From: Onchocerca lupi
Lineage: Eukaryota; Nematoda; Chromadorea; Rhabditida; Onchocercidae
Length of the DNA stretch: 64,000 nt
Direction of reading: 5' to 3'
Assembly (NCBI GenBank): GCA_028564675.1
Contig: JAOVVO010000401.1
Span: 1-64,000, forward strand
How positions within the stretch are numbered: position 1 is the stretch's first letter; each line of letters opens with the position of its first letter. The translations under genes and the position numbers were made by a program. This document shows positions 24,901 to 38,691 of this stretch, one piece after another. The notes beneath the pieces are model-generated. The model saw only the letters and a list, made by a program, of their open reading frames with translations. It ran no database searches and had not been told where the DNA came from.

Positions 24901-26063
24901 TACCTATAAGAAGCCCATACTTCATCCCGTATCTCATAAGCATCGAAAGAAAATGCCATAACGAATGATCAGGCAGCACAAATAATTATCATTAAAAAAG
25001 GGAGCGAAATAAAACAATCACTGAATGCGAATGACATGAATATGTCATGAAAAATGGTATGAGAATTATATAAAGTCAAAATGAGTCGTACACCATTTTA
25101 AGATTTACTATGATTGGTTTTTAATAATTTACTTTTCATCGAGAATGTTCAGCTAGGAAGTTCATTTTTCCAAATCAACCAAAGAAATTTCATCTTCTCC
25201 AAGAAATTTCATCTTTTCATGCGAAATTATTCATCATAAAGAAGTTTCATCTTTATGATAGATAATTTCGAAATCAAATTTCAGAAAAATAATTAAACAT
25301 GGGATTCCAAGCAAAAAAGTTCAAATGAGAAATCTAACTGAGAAAATCGAAATTATAAGCTTCAAAAATTAAATTTCAGGGAAACTGAAGCTGGAAAATA
25401 GAAATCCCAATGCATATTTGGAAATAACGAGATGAAAAACGTTGAAAGTTCAGGCTAAATTTTAATTCGAATTTCGAAAATCCAATAAAAAATTAATTAC
25501 AACTTTGTGTTCGTAAAACTCAGTTGCAGAATAAGAAAAGACATAAGCCATCAAATACGACAGTTTTCAATAATAAGTTATTTAGAAAAGACATCGATTT
25601 CGAGACCGATTTTTGTCCCAATTGATTCCATAGTTTGAAATGTCGCAAGTTCGAAATGTATATATATTTTATAGTTTATCTCTTTCTAGAGATCTTTTAA
25701 ATTTAAAAATGAAAATGTTCTCAGGGAAAGATATAAAGCTGTAATTTTCGGTGCGGAAAAAATACGGCGCCCAATGGCCGATTTGAATTTGTTGACTGAA
25801 AGGTTAGTTCGGTTCTGGCGTGTTTATGTCGAATTGACTTTGAACTTGTTATGAGTTCTTGCCCACTTTCTGTGAATTGTCCTTTATCTCTTAATCGGTT
25901 ATGGATGAAATCTTTGCTTACCACGTCCAAAATATTGGGTAGAACATATGGATTTTCAAGTTAAATCGATAGTTTTGTTCTAGCAAAGCTACTTTCCTTT
26001 GTGTTAAATTCCTTATCATTTTACATGATCTTGTATTGTTAATTTCAGTTTCATATATTTGAG
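21920..26063. other. Intergenic between divergent pseudokinase-like gene and RAD51
   Basis: No exon chain is visible in 4.1 kb. A-runs and short AT repeats dominate. The stretch should contain the promoters of both flanking genes, since both start at its edges. Confidence 0.6.
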
Positions 26064-29000
26064 ATGGCCCAAAGACAAAAGGAAAAGCAAAAGGCTTCTA
26101 CTTCAACAGCAGCAGCAGCAGTAACAGAGCAAACAAATAAGATTATATCAGCTGAAGAAGAAGATATTAATTCTTACACCGTTGTCGATAAACTTGAGGT
26201 AATGTTTCGCAATAAGATTTGGACTTTTCTCGACTTTAAATTCCTTTTAAAAATTTGACATTTTTTAAAATTTTTAATAACTTACTTATTGATGCGAAAT
26301 AAAGGAAATAAAAAATGCTTACAGACAGAATTATTAAATCATTCATATGCTTGCTAATGAAAGGAGTAGGTTTGATCATAGAGTAATAAATTTGTAGTAT
26401 TTTCATCGGAATTTCTATGAGAGATGAAAAAGAAATGAGAGACGAGTTCCGTTGAGACCACTCATTAAAATTTTATAGTGCTTTAGTTTGAACTATAAGT
26501 GTTAATGTATCGGAAATTTTCCTTTCTTTGTTTTTTTAGCAGTTTGGAATATCCGCTGCTGATATTCGGAAGTTGAAAGAAGCTGGTTTCTGCACATTTG
26601 AAGCAATCGCTTATGCACCACGCAAAGAACTGTATGCTATCAAAGGCATAAGCGAACAGAAAGCTGAAAAAATATTCGTGAATAATTTTTTTTGTTGGGT
26701 CATTTTTGATTTGTGAGAATGAAAATAGAAATTTTCATTACTCTATAAAAGATTAGAATTATGTAGATTCTCTGAGAATTTACCAAATAGTTATAAGCCA
26801 TGGCATTATCCTTTGCATTGATAGCATAACTTCTGTTAAATTCGTAAGAAGATTGTGGATAGTGTTTTTTCTCAGGATTAACTTTCTTAATCACAGAATA
26901 TATTCCAGTCCGAAAATTATTGGAGAATTTAAAGTACAACATAGAATGCTGGAAGTCTGAAGAAGTTCTAGAAATGAAATTTCACCCATTTCTATAGCGA
27001 AATGTCTAACAAGATTAAAGTGCATTGAATTTTTGTCGGTTTAATTTGATTTAAGACAGAAGCAGCAAAACTAGTACCAATGGGTTTTACCACTGCTAGT
27101 GAAGTACATATCAAACGATCCGAAATCATCCAAATAGGTACTGGTAGTCGTGAACTAGATCGTCTTCTTGGAGGTGGAGTGGAAACGGGATCTATTACTG
27201 AGGTAAACTATAATTATCTTTGACGAGCATCAGTTGCTATATGACGGTACTTTGCAGTTTCGTTAATTTTCCCGAATAAGCAATCTTTTTAATATGTTAA
27301 AATCAGTAATTCCTATTCCTGATTTTGAAAAGAAACTTTGTTGATAATGAATTAGTTTTTTAAAATTCTAAATTCACTAAGTCATCGATAATCTTTTTCA
27401 TTTTTTTTTTTTCAGATATTCGGTGAGTTCCGTACCGGTAAAAGTCAACTTTGTCATACATTGGCTGTGATGTGTCAATTACCAGTGGATATGGGAGGAG
27501 CTGAAGGAAAATGTCTTTGGATTGATACCGAGGGTACCTTCCGTCCAGAGAGGTTACTTGCTGTAGCTGAAAGGTTGATCTTTATAAAATTTTTTTCGTT
27601 GCCTATATTTATTTGTATAATTTGATTTATTTTTGATCTTTGACAAAATGTGTTGTTTTAATTTTTATTTTGCTCTATACAGAATGTACGGAAATTTAAT
27701 ATATAATTTTACTGATTCGTTAAATTATTGGGGCAACATCTGGCATCGTATTTTAGAATTAAAAAAAAAAAAAAATGTTTCAAAAAGTTTAAGTTGGGGT
27801 TTTTCAAAATCCTTTTTTTTCATCAATTTTCCGGAAGAATTTCGAAACAAATTCATTCCGGACAATTGGTATCTATTTTAGACACAAACTATCCCCGCAA
27901 GATGTTCTGGATAATGTTGTTTATGCGCGATGCTATAATACTGATCACCAAATGCAGCTTCTCATTCAGGCATCGGCTATGATGGCAGAATCAAGGTTCG
28001 TTTATCAGGAAAAATATCCTTTACATTTTTTCAGATTTAAATTTAGACATTTAGTCAATCGCTATTTCAATGCTTCAGATGCACCGGATGACACTTCGAT
28101 ACATCATGGTTGATTTTGGAAGCTTAATAAAAATTTTTTATATTATCAAAATAAAATTGAGCAAATAGGGAGATGAGCTATCACCCAACGCTATCTAACT
28201 TAGTTTTAGGTACGCATTGCTCGTTGTTGATAGTGCGACTTCACTGTTTCGGACAGATTTTTCGGGACGTGGTGAACTTGCTTCCCGACAGATGTTGCTT
28301 GCGAAATTTCTCAGAATGCTTCTTAAATTATCCGATGAAGTGAGTCTATATTTAATAATGTTTTATTTTTGTAATTTAATATTTTTTCCCTATTTCTGAA
28401 GAACTTTTGAATTCGCTATATAGTTCTCTCATATCATCAGTGATGAAAAGTAGTGTGCTTTGAAATGCTAAATTCCATTTTCTATACGTATCGCTTGCCT
28501 TTTCAAAGACTACAGAGTTTTTCTATCATGACTCATATCTTCATATAATTTAATAAGTGAAGAAATCGATCAAAAAGAAAAAAAAAATGAAATCAGTGTG
28601 GATGTCAAAAATTTTTTGTATAATGCTGCATTTAAAGTTATATCTTTTTCAGTTTGGTGTCGCTGTCGTAATAACCAATCAGGTAGTGTCACAAGTAGAT
28701 GGAGCTTGTGGTATGTTTCAAGGAGAAACAAAGAAACCAGTTGGAGGAAACATCATGGCTCATGCTTCTACAACTAGGCAATTATCTTTTTTTTTTCTGC
28801 TTTGTAACTGCAGTTGAGTAGCCAAACTTCATGATTCCTTGCTATATGTCTTTCAAGCATTTATGTTCTTTAGAAGTTCTTTAAGATAATCGATTAATCT
28901 TTCACTTTTTTGTACCATTTTAGAAAGAAAGCTGAAGGATATCGTTCTTTCCATGCCAGGAATTAGAGCTTTATATTTAGATTATAGAGAGTTGCAATTT

Positions 29001-29240
29001 TTTCAGTTTAGTGTTCGATCTTTCATTACATATGCTGCACATTAGATACGTAGCTCATGCTGTTATGTTGATAAAAAATGACAATATATAAAAAATTTAC
29101 CTACGTTTGATTATAGGCTTTATTTGCGTAAAGGACGCGGAGAAACACGAATTTGTAAAATTTATGATTCGCCGTGCCTTCCGGAAAGTGAAGCAATATT
29201 TGCCATTACGATACACGGCATTGATGACGCTGCTGATTAG
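26064..29240 (+). CDS. rad-51: DNA repair recombinase RAD51
   Basis: Eight exons (26064-26198, 26540-26677, 27056-27202, 27416-27573, 27882-27995, 28210-28339, 28653-28777, 29117-29240) give 356 residues, slightly longer than human RAD51 (339) because of an Ala/Ser/Thr-rich N-terminus. Residues 46-91 form the helix-hairpin-helix DNA-binding domain (AGFCTFEAIAYAPRKEL, IKGISEQKAEKI). FTTA at 102-105 is the polymerisation motif. Walker A is GEFRTGKS at 143-150, Walker B is LLVVD at 234-238, and loop 2 follows ITNQVVSQVDGACGMF. The C-terminus ICKIYDSPCLPESEA is near invariant. RAD51 forms ATP-dependent filaments on single-stranded DNA for homologous pairing. Intron 7 starts with GC rather than GT, and exon 2 has a TAGCAG tandem acceptor. 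A possible poly(A) signal AATAAA is near 29500. Confidence 0.98.
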
Positions 29241-30138
29241 AGAGTGTTATTTTTCATAATATAGTTTATTTAATGAAATGAAATTCCTTATCAGATTCAA
29301 TCTTAAATCAATTAGAGTAGGAAATTTACGAATTATTGGAGATGTTTTGAAAAAATAACCTTGCTTATCATTTTATGCAATTCTATAAGCCGATTATAAA
29401 TTATCTGCTGTTTTTCGTTCACCAGAGAAACTACTTGGAGTATCCCGGCACCGGACAAGTTTTGTTTGTCACGTTGCTTGATTGCCAATGCAGTTGCCAA
29501 TAAAAGTTATGTCAGTAAGAAATTATAGCTTTTTTGATTACACCTATTTCAGATAGATGATTTTCTCTCTATATTAATATGCAGTAACTATTGCGATCAT
29601 CTACTGATTGGTCAGTCACTTGTCTCTTTGCTTATCCTCGTATGGATTTCAGTTGTTTGTTTATGGATTAGTTATCAATTTATTTGCAAATATGATGTTT
29701 TAAGATTTGCTTTTACAATACCTTTTTATCATTATTTTTTGGAAATTTCTATTTTTGTTTTCTGCTGTTATTGAAATATTCATGTGGAATTCTGGGATAT
29801 TGGTCTCATTGATGTTTGCAAAAATTTTGCTTCTTCCCTGTGAGTGTTTTGAAATATTCAGTATGATAGAGATATAAAATGAAAATATTGGGTTGATGAG
29901 TGCGGTGTGGCTTAGTTCAACATATATTTGTTGATAGTGGTTCTGATAGTGATAAGTACAGCAAGCCATTTGGAAAGAAATCAACAAGTAAAAATTCCTG
30001 AATAATCTATGTGAATGCATGACCATGAACGCTGAGAGGTAATAAAAATTTGGCTTTATGAAGAGAAATGTTGCGTAGTGGCGGCATTAATGGGATTCCC
30101 GAATGGGAAATTTTCGACACATATTTTATCGATTTCAG

Positions 30139-30234
30139 GCAATCTTCATTGTTGTTAACGAGATATCTCTTTCGAACGTTCGTTTTTGGTATGATGAAGC
30201 AGAGCAGCTAAGCGAAATTTCAAAGTTGCTTTAA
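30139..30234 (+). pseudogene. DCP1-like coding fragment (uncertain)
   Basis: After a good acceptor (GATTTCAG) an open frame of 31 codons reads FIVVNEISLSNVRFWYDEAE and ends ISKLL then TAA. The WYDxxE...I..L pattern resembles the last strand and helix of the EVH1-like domain of mRNA-decapping factor DCP1 (IWFYDKEECQRIAELM in vertebrates). I found no matching upstream exons for the rest of the domain, so this may be a decayed fragment or an exon of a gene I could not reconstruct. A chance match is possible. Confidence 0.25.
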
Positions 30235-33200
30235 ATTCCATATCAACAAGATGCATTGCTGCAACGATGGGAGACGAACTTGAAAAACTTCTGCAATTTA
30301 TACCTCTCCCCAAGATACCTTCTCCAAAGTATTGAGAAAGAATGAAAAGTTTGCGGGGTTAAAATTTATATCGAGACTTGTTGAGTGGTTAGTTGAAAGT
30401 GATCAGTGCGATTGATTTCGCTAAAAGATTAATTAGGGCCGCATGCTAGATAAGAACATTTAACTGAAGTTCATCTGAATTTTCTTTGTGAATAGCATTG
30501 TCGTTAGGCGTGTCAAAAAAATATACTTTTTTTTGGACAAGAATCATTTGTTATTAGACTGGTAAGGATATAGTTATGGGATCGGAATCAATATCAATTT
30601 GAAGTTTCATTGATAAAGTTCAGATGATGGGGGGACGGACGCCATTTTGAGTCTTCATATAGGTCTCTTTATTGGGTTCTGTTATGGCATGGAGATATTG
30701 GTAAAATTGAGAGGATCAGTGTAAATTTAATCCGTTATAGTATCATTTTTCAGATTGGGAAAGAAGCTGCTTTCAAAAATCAACCATTTTGGAAATAACG
30801 GCATTGTTCTTGACTTTGTTGCAAAATTACAATAGATTGTGAAGTTTTTTAAGGACGTAAGTCATATATAAATCGGAGTACTTGAAGTAACCATTGGAAA
30901 ATAACATTGATTAGAAACTTTAATACTCATAATTTACTTTTCCATTTTATATAATAACCGAGCTTGAAGCAGGGCCGAACATTTTCAATAGGATTCAATG
31001 TGATATTGCGGAATAATGTAATGAGATGGAATTGGGATATTTCTTATGATAGGCCTTGATTTTGCAAGATATTAATCTAACTGGCCTACACTTTTGACTA
31101 GATATCAAAGTGGATGTAACAACCCGAAAAATTCTGGTTATTTTTAGAATCATGTTTGAAATTGGGAAAAGTTAAAATTCTTCAAGAAAATTCTCTGATT
31201 TTTTATTTATTTTTTCTTTATGCTACATGCTGATCCCTTCATTGTTCAAATGGTCGTGCTTGCTTTTCTTTGCACCATTTGGTCATTTCGGTCTAATATT
31301 TTATTTTTTTTTGACATTCTAAAAATATGAATTTCGCAAACTGCAAACTTTCTCTGGAACAGAAATATGCATGGTGTCGAATGTTGTCAGAAAATTGAAG
31401 TTTCCATCATAACTTCAATAGAAAAATTTGCTCAAATAACTAAGGTTTATTGAGGAAAGACGAAGACAATTACAGAATTTATGATAAAGTAGATTTGAAT
31501 GACAATATCAAAAATATACTGTACTTATATGAGGAAGCATGTCTCAGATGATTACTTCAATCAAAAGAACCACGGAAAATAGATTACGATATAGATATAT
31601 TTAAACTGAGATTTTTTCAATACTATTTTCAAGAAGGAAAATAAAAGTCATCTTAAATTTCAAAGATTCAAATTTATTCTCCGATATCATTCAGATGAGC
31701 TCTGGAATGAAATTAAACTTTTTAAAAAGTCACAGGCTAAGTTAACAAGATTTGGAAGAGTGACCGATACATCCCGAACTTGTTAATCCTTGGAATAATG
31801 ACAGTGTATGTAGAACAATGTATATTCACTCTACAGAACGCTGTTAATTGATGTCGAACCATCACACATTTTCAAATTTCTAATTCGATATCTGACTATT
31901 TATGAGATTAGATCACTGGCGAGTGAAGTTGTTTCGAACTAATTTATTGATATTCATTGATAATCATGATTAATAATGGAAGATTATGGTCTACAAAGAG
32001 ACTTTAAGAATAAAAGAACCAAAAGGAACCCTTAAAGAGGATTCTTTGGATTAAATTCAAACATAACAAAAAGGAGATAGGATAGTGCTAATGTTAGGAG
32101 TTCATTCCTGCATAGACATATCCAAAAATAATTTAGAATTCGCTAGTTTCTGCACTTGAAGAAAAAATGGTCATCCGTTAAATAAATAAGTTGGAATCCC
32201 AAGAATATCACTGAACAGTCTGGAATGATAGCAAGCTATTCGGGAATTTAATTAATTATAAAAAAACTACTCCATACAATGATTGCTTGCTTATTGTGCT
32301 TTATTATTCATGAATTACTCATCAAAATAATCTCCGAAACAATTGCTAAATCTCTGAATAAAGCGAAAAAAAAAGTGGAGTGAGAAATATATTAATTGAC
32401 TGACCAGGATCATTGACTGACTCGAACCATTTAAGATTAACATGTTTGTAGATTCATAGAAATTCATTGTAAAATCGCCTATATAGTAGGAATTAAGTAC
32501 ATTATTAATTGTCGCTAAACAATTCCTTCTCGATAACTGAAAGAATGAGGTTCAGTTAACTCAGCCTATGAAGAAAATGGGACAGAAAAAGGACATACTA
32601 AGATGAGAATATTGATCGTCAAATATGTTGCACTAGTGGTTCGATTTCAAATAAAGGGGTCGAGACCAGCCATGTATAAATTAAAACCAACGTGAATGTC
32701 AAACATTTCAGCCAAATCAGACAACCAAATAAAGTAGTGAAGATATTTAAATGATAAGTTGAGCTTATCGAAAGTAAGCTGAATTTTTTATGGAAAAAAT
32801 AATATTTGTATATGCCAACGGAATGATGAATCTTTGTACCCTACGCCAAGACAAACCGGTGGAGTTGACCCGCTATTATGAATGGATATGATCAGAAGAG
32901 TTTACGAATTAAGATGTTTATTGCCACCATAAACTGTAAATTGCAAAGAGCGGAGAAATTTTTGTACTGGACTAGAAAAACTTTGAATCGATTTGTACTA
33001 TTGAACTGAGAATTAGAATAATCTTTCAGAAGCACTTATCGCTCTTCATCTTGTTAAAATTTGATGTTCCGAGAAGATATAGCTACAAACATCATTGTTT
33101 CCAATAGCAGAAGCTCTTTCTTTCCATTCATCCGTCTCTTTTGCTTTCATTCAAACAGATCAAGTGCTTTGAGTTTTTTCATGCATGAAAACAAATTCTT

Positions 33201-34696
33201 TAATTGCAAGCACTATTCTTAATCATAAAATGTGATCAAGATGCATACTTGAATTAAAGAATTTATTTCTTGTTTATTATTTATGCTATGGCTAATATTC
33301 CAGGAATTTTCATGCTCATTGTGAGTTTCGGCATCGCTATAAACTTGACAAAAATTTGCGACCAAGAGGAATTAGGACTATTTGTATATCATATATGTAA
33401 TCGTATGCATCTGCCAACTTCCATTTTTGCCCATTTTTTCCAATTCACGAGTAATTCAATCCTTTTCAGGAAAGCGAGTAGGGACCGAAGTGCATGCTAA
33501 TAATTTTTATTGGTTATTCTCTTTTCAGTGATGTCATTTTTCCAGGATTTACTTCTCTCAACTTTAATAAACTAAATATAAGGAAAGTCTGCTTTCGTTC
33601 TGGAAACGATCTCACGGTGATAATGAGACAGAAAAATGGAAGAGTTCGTAGATCTTAGCGATATAATAAGAAACCAATAATACCTCAAGTTGTAAATCCT
33701 GCATCGAAAATGTTTGCGAGCGGTAACATATCAAATTCATAAATTATTGAGCTAAAAGCAGTATTTCGCCCAGTTATTTCCACTATTTATAATAACAGGA
33801 CTGTCTATCGAGCAATCCTTCAAGTTTAGCTAGCAGCAGTAGCATCAATGCGGAAAAAAAGAAAATAATGAAACGGACATCATTACTATCTCAAAAAAAT
33901 AAATTTAATCAAGAAATGGTCATCTTTATTTTTTAAATCTCGCGTTCTTTTTTTTTTCATCGAGGAAATGGATGAACTAACCAAAATTTAATTCTAAGAA
34001 AAAGTAAGAAAGAAAAAAGCGATATGAGGGAAAAACAATTTATAAATTTTTTTCCTAGCATTTCTACCTTTCTCTTCGCTGCTTTCCTTCCCTTCCCTTC
34101 TCTGTTCTATGGATATATTGGATAGCTTCACCAAATTTTATTTTCCGTTATTCATGAATCGTTAACATTTTCCTCTTCTTATTGCACTGAGGCCTTCTTA
34201 GCATTCATAAAAGCATCTAGCCACTAAATGATTGGACATTTTCTCGCATATTTGTAGGCCATATTTTCATACGCGTAATGTATATATGTGTGTGTTTGTG
34301 AAGATAATTGGTTTACTTCTAGCTGGAAGAAGGCTTAGTAGCATAATATCATCAGATGATAGGCCTGTTATGAATATAACAATCATTTGTGAACATACCT
34401 GCACGCATATCACTCTATCTGGCTTGAATTTATAGGGCAAAAATGTCAATCAATGACATCTAAGCACTGTGTTCCACATATCAGGCATCATTCGAAAGCT
34501 CAACTCAGAGTGGAAATGAAAGGTCTGTTAATGTCAACGAAACGGCAACAAAACTAAGAGTGGGAAGGAGAAAATCCATACTTTGCTATCTATGCCGAGG
34601 CTCATTATACATCCCTTTGCTTCTACTCCATGCTAAACATATCATCTATCGGACTAATGTCATCCTTCCTATTTATCCTATTCTATCACATCGTTA

Positions 34697-34779
34697 CGAT
34701 CATCACTATTGTTATCATCATCATCATCATCATCGTTATCATTACCATCATCATTGTCATCATCATCATCGTTTTCATT
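34697..34779. repeat. Imperfect (CAT)n microsatellite
   Basis: A run of CAT/ATC triplets interrupted by GTT and ACC variants. The Ile/His-rich open frames over it are a by-product of the repeat. Confidence 0.9.
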
Positions 34780-34876
34780 ATTATCGTAAGCGGTAAATGC
34801 CGACATCCTTGATTTATTGATTCAGCATCAATTCACGCAATAAAATTATTGACTTTTAGGAGTGGTTGCTTTTTTA

Positions 34877-37800
34877 ATGCCGGAAGATACTGATGCCAAG
34901 AAAAGCAGAATAGCTAATTCTCCATCATCATCGACAACTGGCTTCGAATTGCAATTTAACATTAGGTGAGTAAGTTTTGAACTTGTTTGAAACTTTATTC
35001 TCTCTTATGATTTTGGAACTCCCACTTATTGAACCCAGTAATAGTTTTTTGTAATTTGATTAAAATTGATTCAAATTGAAAATTTAAAAATTCTCAATTT
35101 GAAACACAATTTTCAGACTTTACAATTTGTATTTTGTTAAAATGCACAGATTGAAATTTACTGAAATCCGTTAGACTGTTTATGGGTTGCTATAAAAAAG
35201 ATGGTGGGTAGAGTTCATTAATTTTGTCTTTAAAAAACAAATATTGAAGATATTGCACAAGTTGCAACATCTTAGGAGCAGAGTTTATTTTGCAGATTTT
35301 TCTTTCATTCAGAGCTTCGTTATATAATTAACAATATGTTCAAAATGACAAGTTTATTTACAGCAATCGAGAAGAAAAGTTATTTCATTTCTGTCATCCG
35401 AAGATTGATGTTTATATTCAATCTTCATTTCTAATTCATTTATTAATTCTATCTAACAGTGGTTCAATCCATATTACCGTTACTTTCTTGTTTTGTCTTA
35501 CTTTGTTTTTTTTTTTTTTATTTTTGATACGACTTTAGACTTAAAGGTCTAAAATTTGAAATTATAATTTTTTATTTTCTTTATATCTTTTTATTACCGT
35601 TAAATACAGCAAGTTTACTAACTCAAGCACGCATTGATTTTCAAATAAGGATCCAAAGAAAGCTCCTAGTTTCATTAATTTTCTAGTTAGATAATTTACA
35701 GTTAGATAAAGTATCTACCAAATAGTTTGAAGTCTCTAACCTCTTGCCAATGTATTTGTAAAATAAAGTAATGGGGCAAATTTAATCCTATAAAATTCAA
35801 AAATTTTTTTGATTCATAATTCAACAACCTTTTATTATTTTAATTTTTTCTATCGGTAATTCAGATACAATTTGATATTATTTAAACAAAACTTGAAATG
35901 GTTCGTATTTTTCAGTTAAATTAAACTTTAATAAAAACATTCAGAAAAATCTGCCAACTTTACTTGAAGAAATCACTTCAAATGTAAAGAAAGCCGAAAA
36001 ATAATTTTGTTTGTTAAAATTTCAGAACTTTTGAAATTAGATAACATTTACATTTATCTGATATTCCAAATTGATCAATTTGAAAACAATCTCCTCCTAC
36101 AGATTGCATATTTCATTCGCTTCCTTCTCGACTTTCGAAAAATGGTGAAATTATTTAATTATTGATTTCTTTTTCTCTTTGAACCCTGCTTCAATCAGCT
36201 ATCATGTTAATGAAACATACTAGATACTTTATGAATTATTTAAGCAAAGAAAAGGATCCTGTACTTTCCCAATTCTAAAAATCATCTGACTAGCTCAAAG
36301 CTGTGTGGAGGAAAACGAATGAATCTTTTTGCTGCTTTTTATGCAGGAAATTATAAGTTCAAATTTTGCGATTAAAAAAATTATTAAATAAGATTAAAAT
36401 TGCAGCAGGAACAAAAAAGAAAGTCAAGCCGGAAAAAATTTAAGGAAAATTACCGCAGAAGAACTTTAGGAGGTCAAAATTTGATTAGTAAAAGAAAACA
36501 TTCGAAAAAATTAGGACACAAATATTCTTTCACTAGTCTAAATTAAAATTTTTCTCCTAAAGAATTTGGAAAAAATATTCTTACGAAAATTTCCCTAATT
36601 CATTCCAGATTTTCAAAATATGGTAAAATTTCGATGCCTGTACACTTTAGAAATTTATAACTAGGAAATAGCATTTCGAAAGTAACAATAAATTGATTAC
36701 AAAATTTGACAATTTAATTTTCGGGAAATACATTATTATTCAATGTAACTTTCAGGAAATACGATACTGGTGAGCCAATAACTTTCAAAGTAGATGGTGG
36801 ACGATTCGGAAAAACGGAAGAACGAGAAGTGAAATCAGATGTACTTCTCCGAACATACAAATTTCGTTCGGAAGTTATATATAAAATTACTCTGACAACT
36901 AAGCCAGCCACTGAATTTCAGTAATGCTTCTTTCTCTATTTTTCTTCATTTTTGAGGCCGTTTCTATTCTTTTCTTCCAGAACTGATCTTCCGAATAAAA
37001 TATAAAAGTTCCAATTCTTAATTTCTAGTTATGATTCCCCCTTTCCCTTTTTCCGAGTAATTTTTTAAAAATGAAATTTTTGCTTCAAAACATAATTTTT
37101 AAAGAATTGCGTGCTTCCTTTTTTATCAGTTTGAGAAAAAATTTTGTTTTAAATTGATAGATTTTGGAAAATTAAATTGATAGATTTTGGAAAATAAATT
37201 CGAGGAGCAATTTATTTAGAAAGTAAATGACATGACAACAATAAAATAAATGGTGCATTTTAAACTGACTGGATTTCACAAACAGTAAAAACACGTAATT
37301 AAAACAATAATGAATGCTCCACATTGACATACGGCGAAATAATTGCTTTAAGATATGAAATGATAAAATTCAAAAATCCGAACTCTTTATCACAAATTAG
37401 TTTTTGCCATAGATGACTCACTACATTGTCTATTTCTGCTCATTAAATCGTCTGTTTCTTATTTATCCAAGTAATTATAATTATTTCAATTTTAATTCTC
37501 AAAAAAATCATCAATTTCACTAAGTTGAACGGATCGAGCATTTTGCATTGATTTTTTCATTTTCTGTCTTCATAAATTCAGGATTTTATTAATGCTAAAA
37601 ACTTTGTATTTACAGTGTGCTGCATATATCAGGAAGCGATTTGGAATTGCGGCCAGAAAGCATCGGTGGAGGTGTTTACAGCGCGGAATGGAATACGACC
37701 GGGAGTGATGTGACCCTTAATAGGAAGCGAGAGTATATTACTATTTCCCTGCAGGTTATTATTATATTTAAGGACTTTTTTATGTCTGTTAGAGAAAAAA

Positions 37801-38443
37801 GGAAAAGGGAGAAGAATTAGAAAGAAAGAAAGGAAGGAAATCAAGTGAAATTTTAAAGAGATGTTAGGGATGAAGATTGTGACTGGAATTTCAATTTTTA
37901 TTGAATATTCTAAATTAAGCAGTATAAGGATGTGTTTTTACTCGGTATTGAATCCAGCAAAACTCTCAGATGGAGCTACTCATAGGTTTTAAAACGGAAG
38001 TTCACTTCGTTTTGTTTATCTCCTCTGTGTCATCCCAGTTTGCATATTCATTTCAATTCATAAATTCATATGAATGAATACTTCATCAAACATTCCTTTT
38101 TTCTAATTTGGATTATTTATTAGCTTAAAGCTCATAACATTCTGAATCTCATAATATTTCAATGATTTAAATTTATAACATCTCAATGATTTCAACTTCT
38201 TCAATTTCAACCTCTGCAAAACTTTTAGAAAAACTGATATTCAAAAGATTACAATGGTTAGTAAGACTAAGTAGCAATAATTTTCAGGGCCCCGGAAGAA
38301 TACTTCAACGAAAACTTCAAGTAAAATTCTATCGAAATGATAATAATCATGCAGACTACGGTGATAAACTGGAAGCATTGATCTGGAAGTGTAGCGCAGA
38401 CAATATGGGAAATATAGCTGTGGTTGACGAAATTGTGAAATGA
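34877..38443 (+). CDS. CNRIP1: CB1 cannabinoid receptor-interacting protein 1 homologue (CNRIP1)
   Basis: Four exons (34877-34965, 36756-36920, 37616-37754, 38288-38443) join to 182 residues; human CNRIP1 has 164. Conserved blocks run through the protein: ITFKVDGGRFG (human VFYKVDGQRFG), a YKF...YKITLTTKPAT stretch (human YKVEVKIKPST), GGGVYSAEWNTTGSD (human YTGTYDTEGV), a TISLQ strand, and LQVKFYRND (human WQVKFYNYH). In mammals CNRIP1 binds the CB1 receptor tail; the fold is a beta-sandwich related to RhoGDI. Worms lack a clear CB1, so the partner here is unknown. The first 25 residues are a Ser-rich, family-unlike leader. Intron 1 is long (1.8 kb). AATAAA at 38686-38691 is a good poly(A) signal 240 nt after the stop. 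Confidence 0.92.
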
Positions 38444-38685
38444 TCTCTTTAAATGTAAATTTCGACAGACTGTCGCTACCAGGACAATGATCATTTCTTT
38501 TTTTTGCAGAAATTTCAGATAAACAGAAACCGAGTTTGTTCCGAAAACTCCAACTTGAATTTGTAAGGCCTTAGAAGTCCAGTTTAAGGGAAAGTAATAC
38601 TTGAAATGAAATAGAAATTTAATTTGTAATATAGTCAAAATGTTCTCCTTTCCCTTCATTTTATTACATTGAGATATCTAAATTT

Positions 38686-38691
38686 AATAAA
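38686..38691 (+). promoter_or_regulatory. Poly(A) signal of CNRIP1
   Basis: Canonical AATAAA in the 3' flank of CNRIP1, on the gene's strand. Confidence 0.6.

Larger units (their letters stand above)
29241..34876. other. Intergenic between RAD51 and CNRIP1
   Basis: In 5.6 kb I see no complete gene. A short coding-like scrap at 30139-30234 and an imperfect CAT/ATC trinucleotide run at 34697-34779 are listed separately. The start of CNRIP1 is directly after a TTTTAG acceptor, so a non-coding or spliced-leader exon may lie at the right edge. Confidence 0.55.

Noticed and set aside
33270..33500. 76-codon frame with a membrane-like segment and CNRMHLPTSIFAHF
   Set aside because: No neighbouring exons in phase and no recognised receptor motif. 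Probably chance in AT-rich DNA.
34560..34812. His/Ile-rich open frames
   Set aside because: Produced by the CAT trinucleotide repeat.
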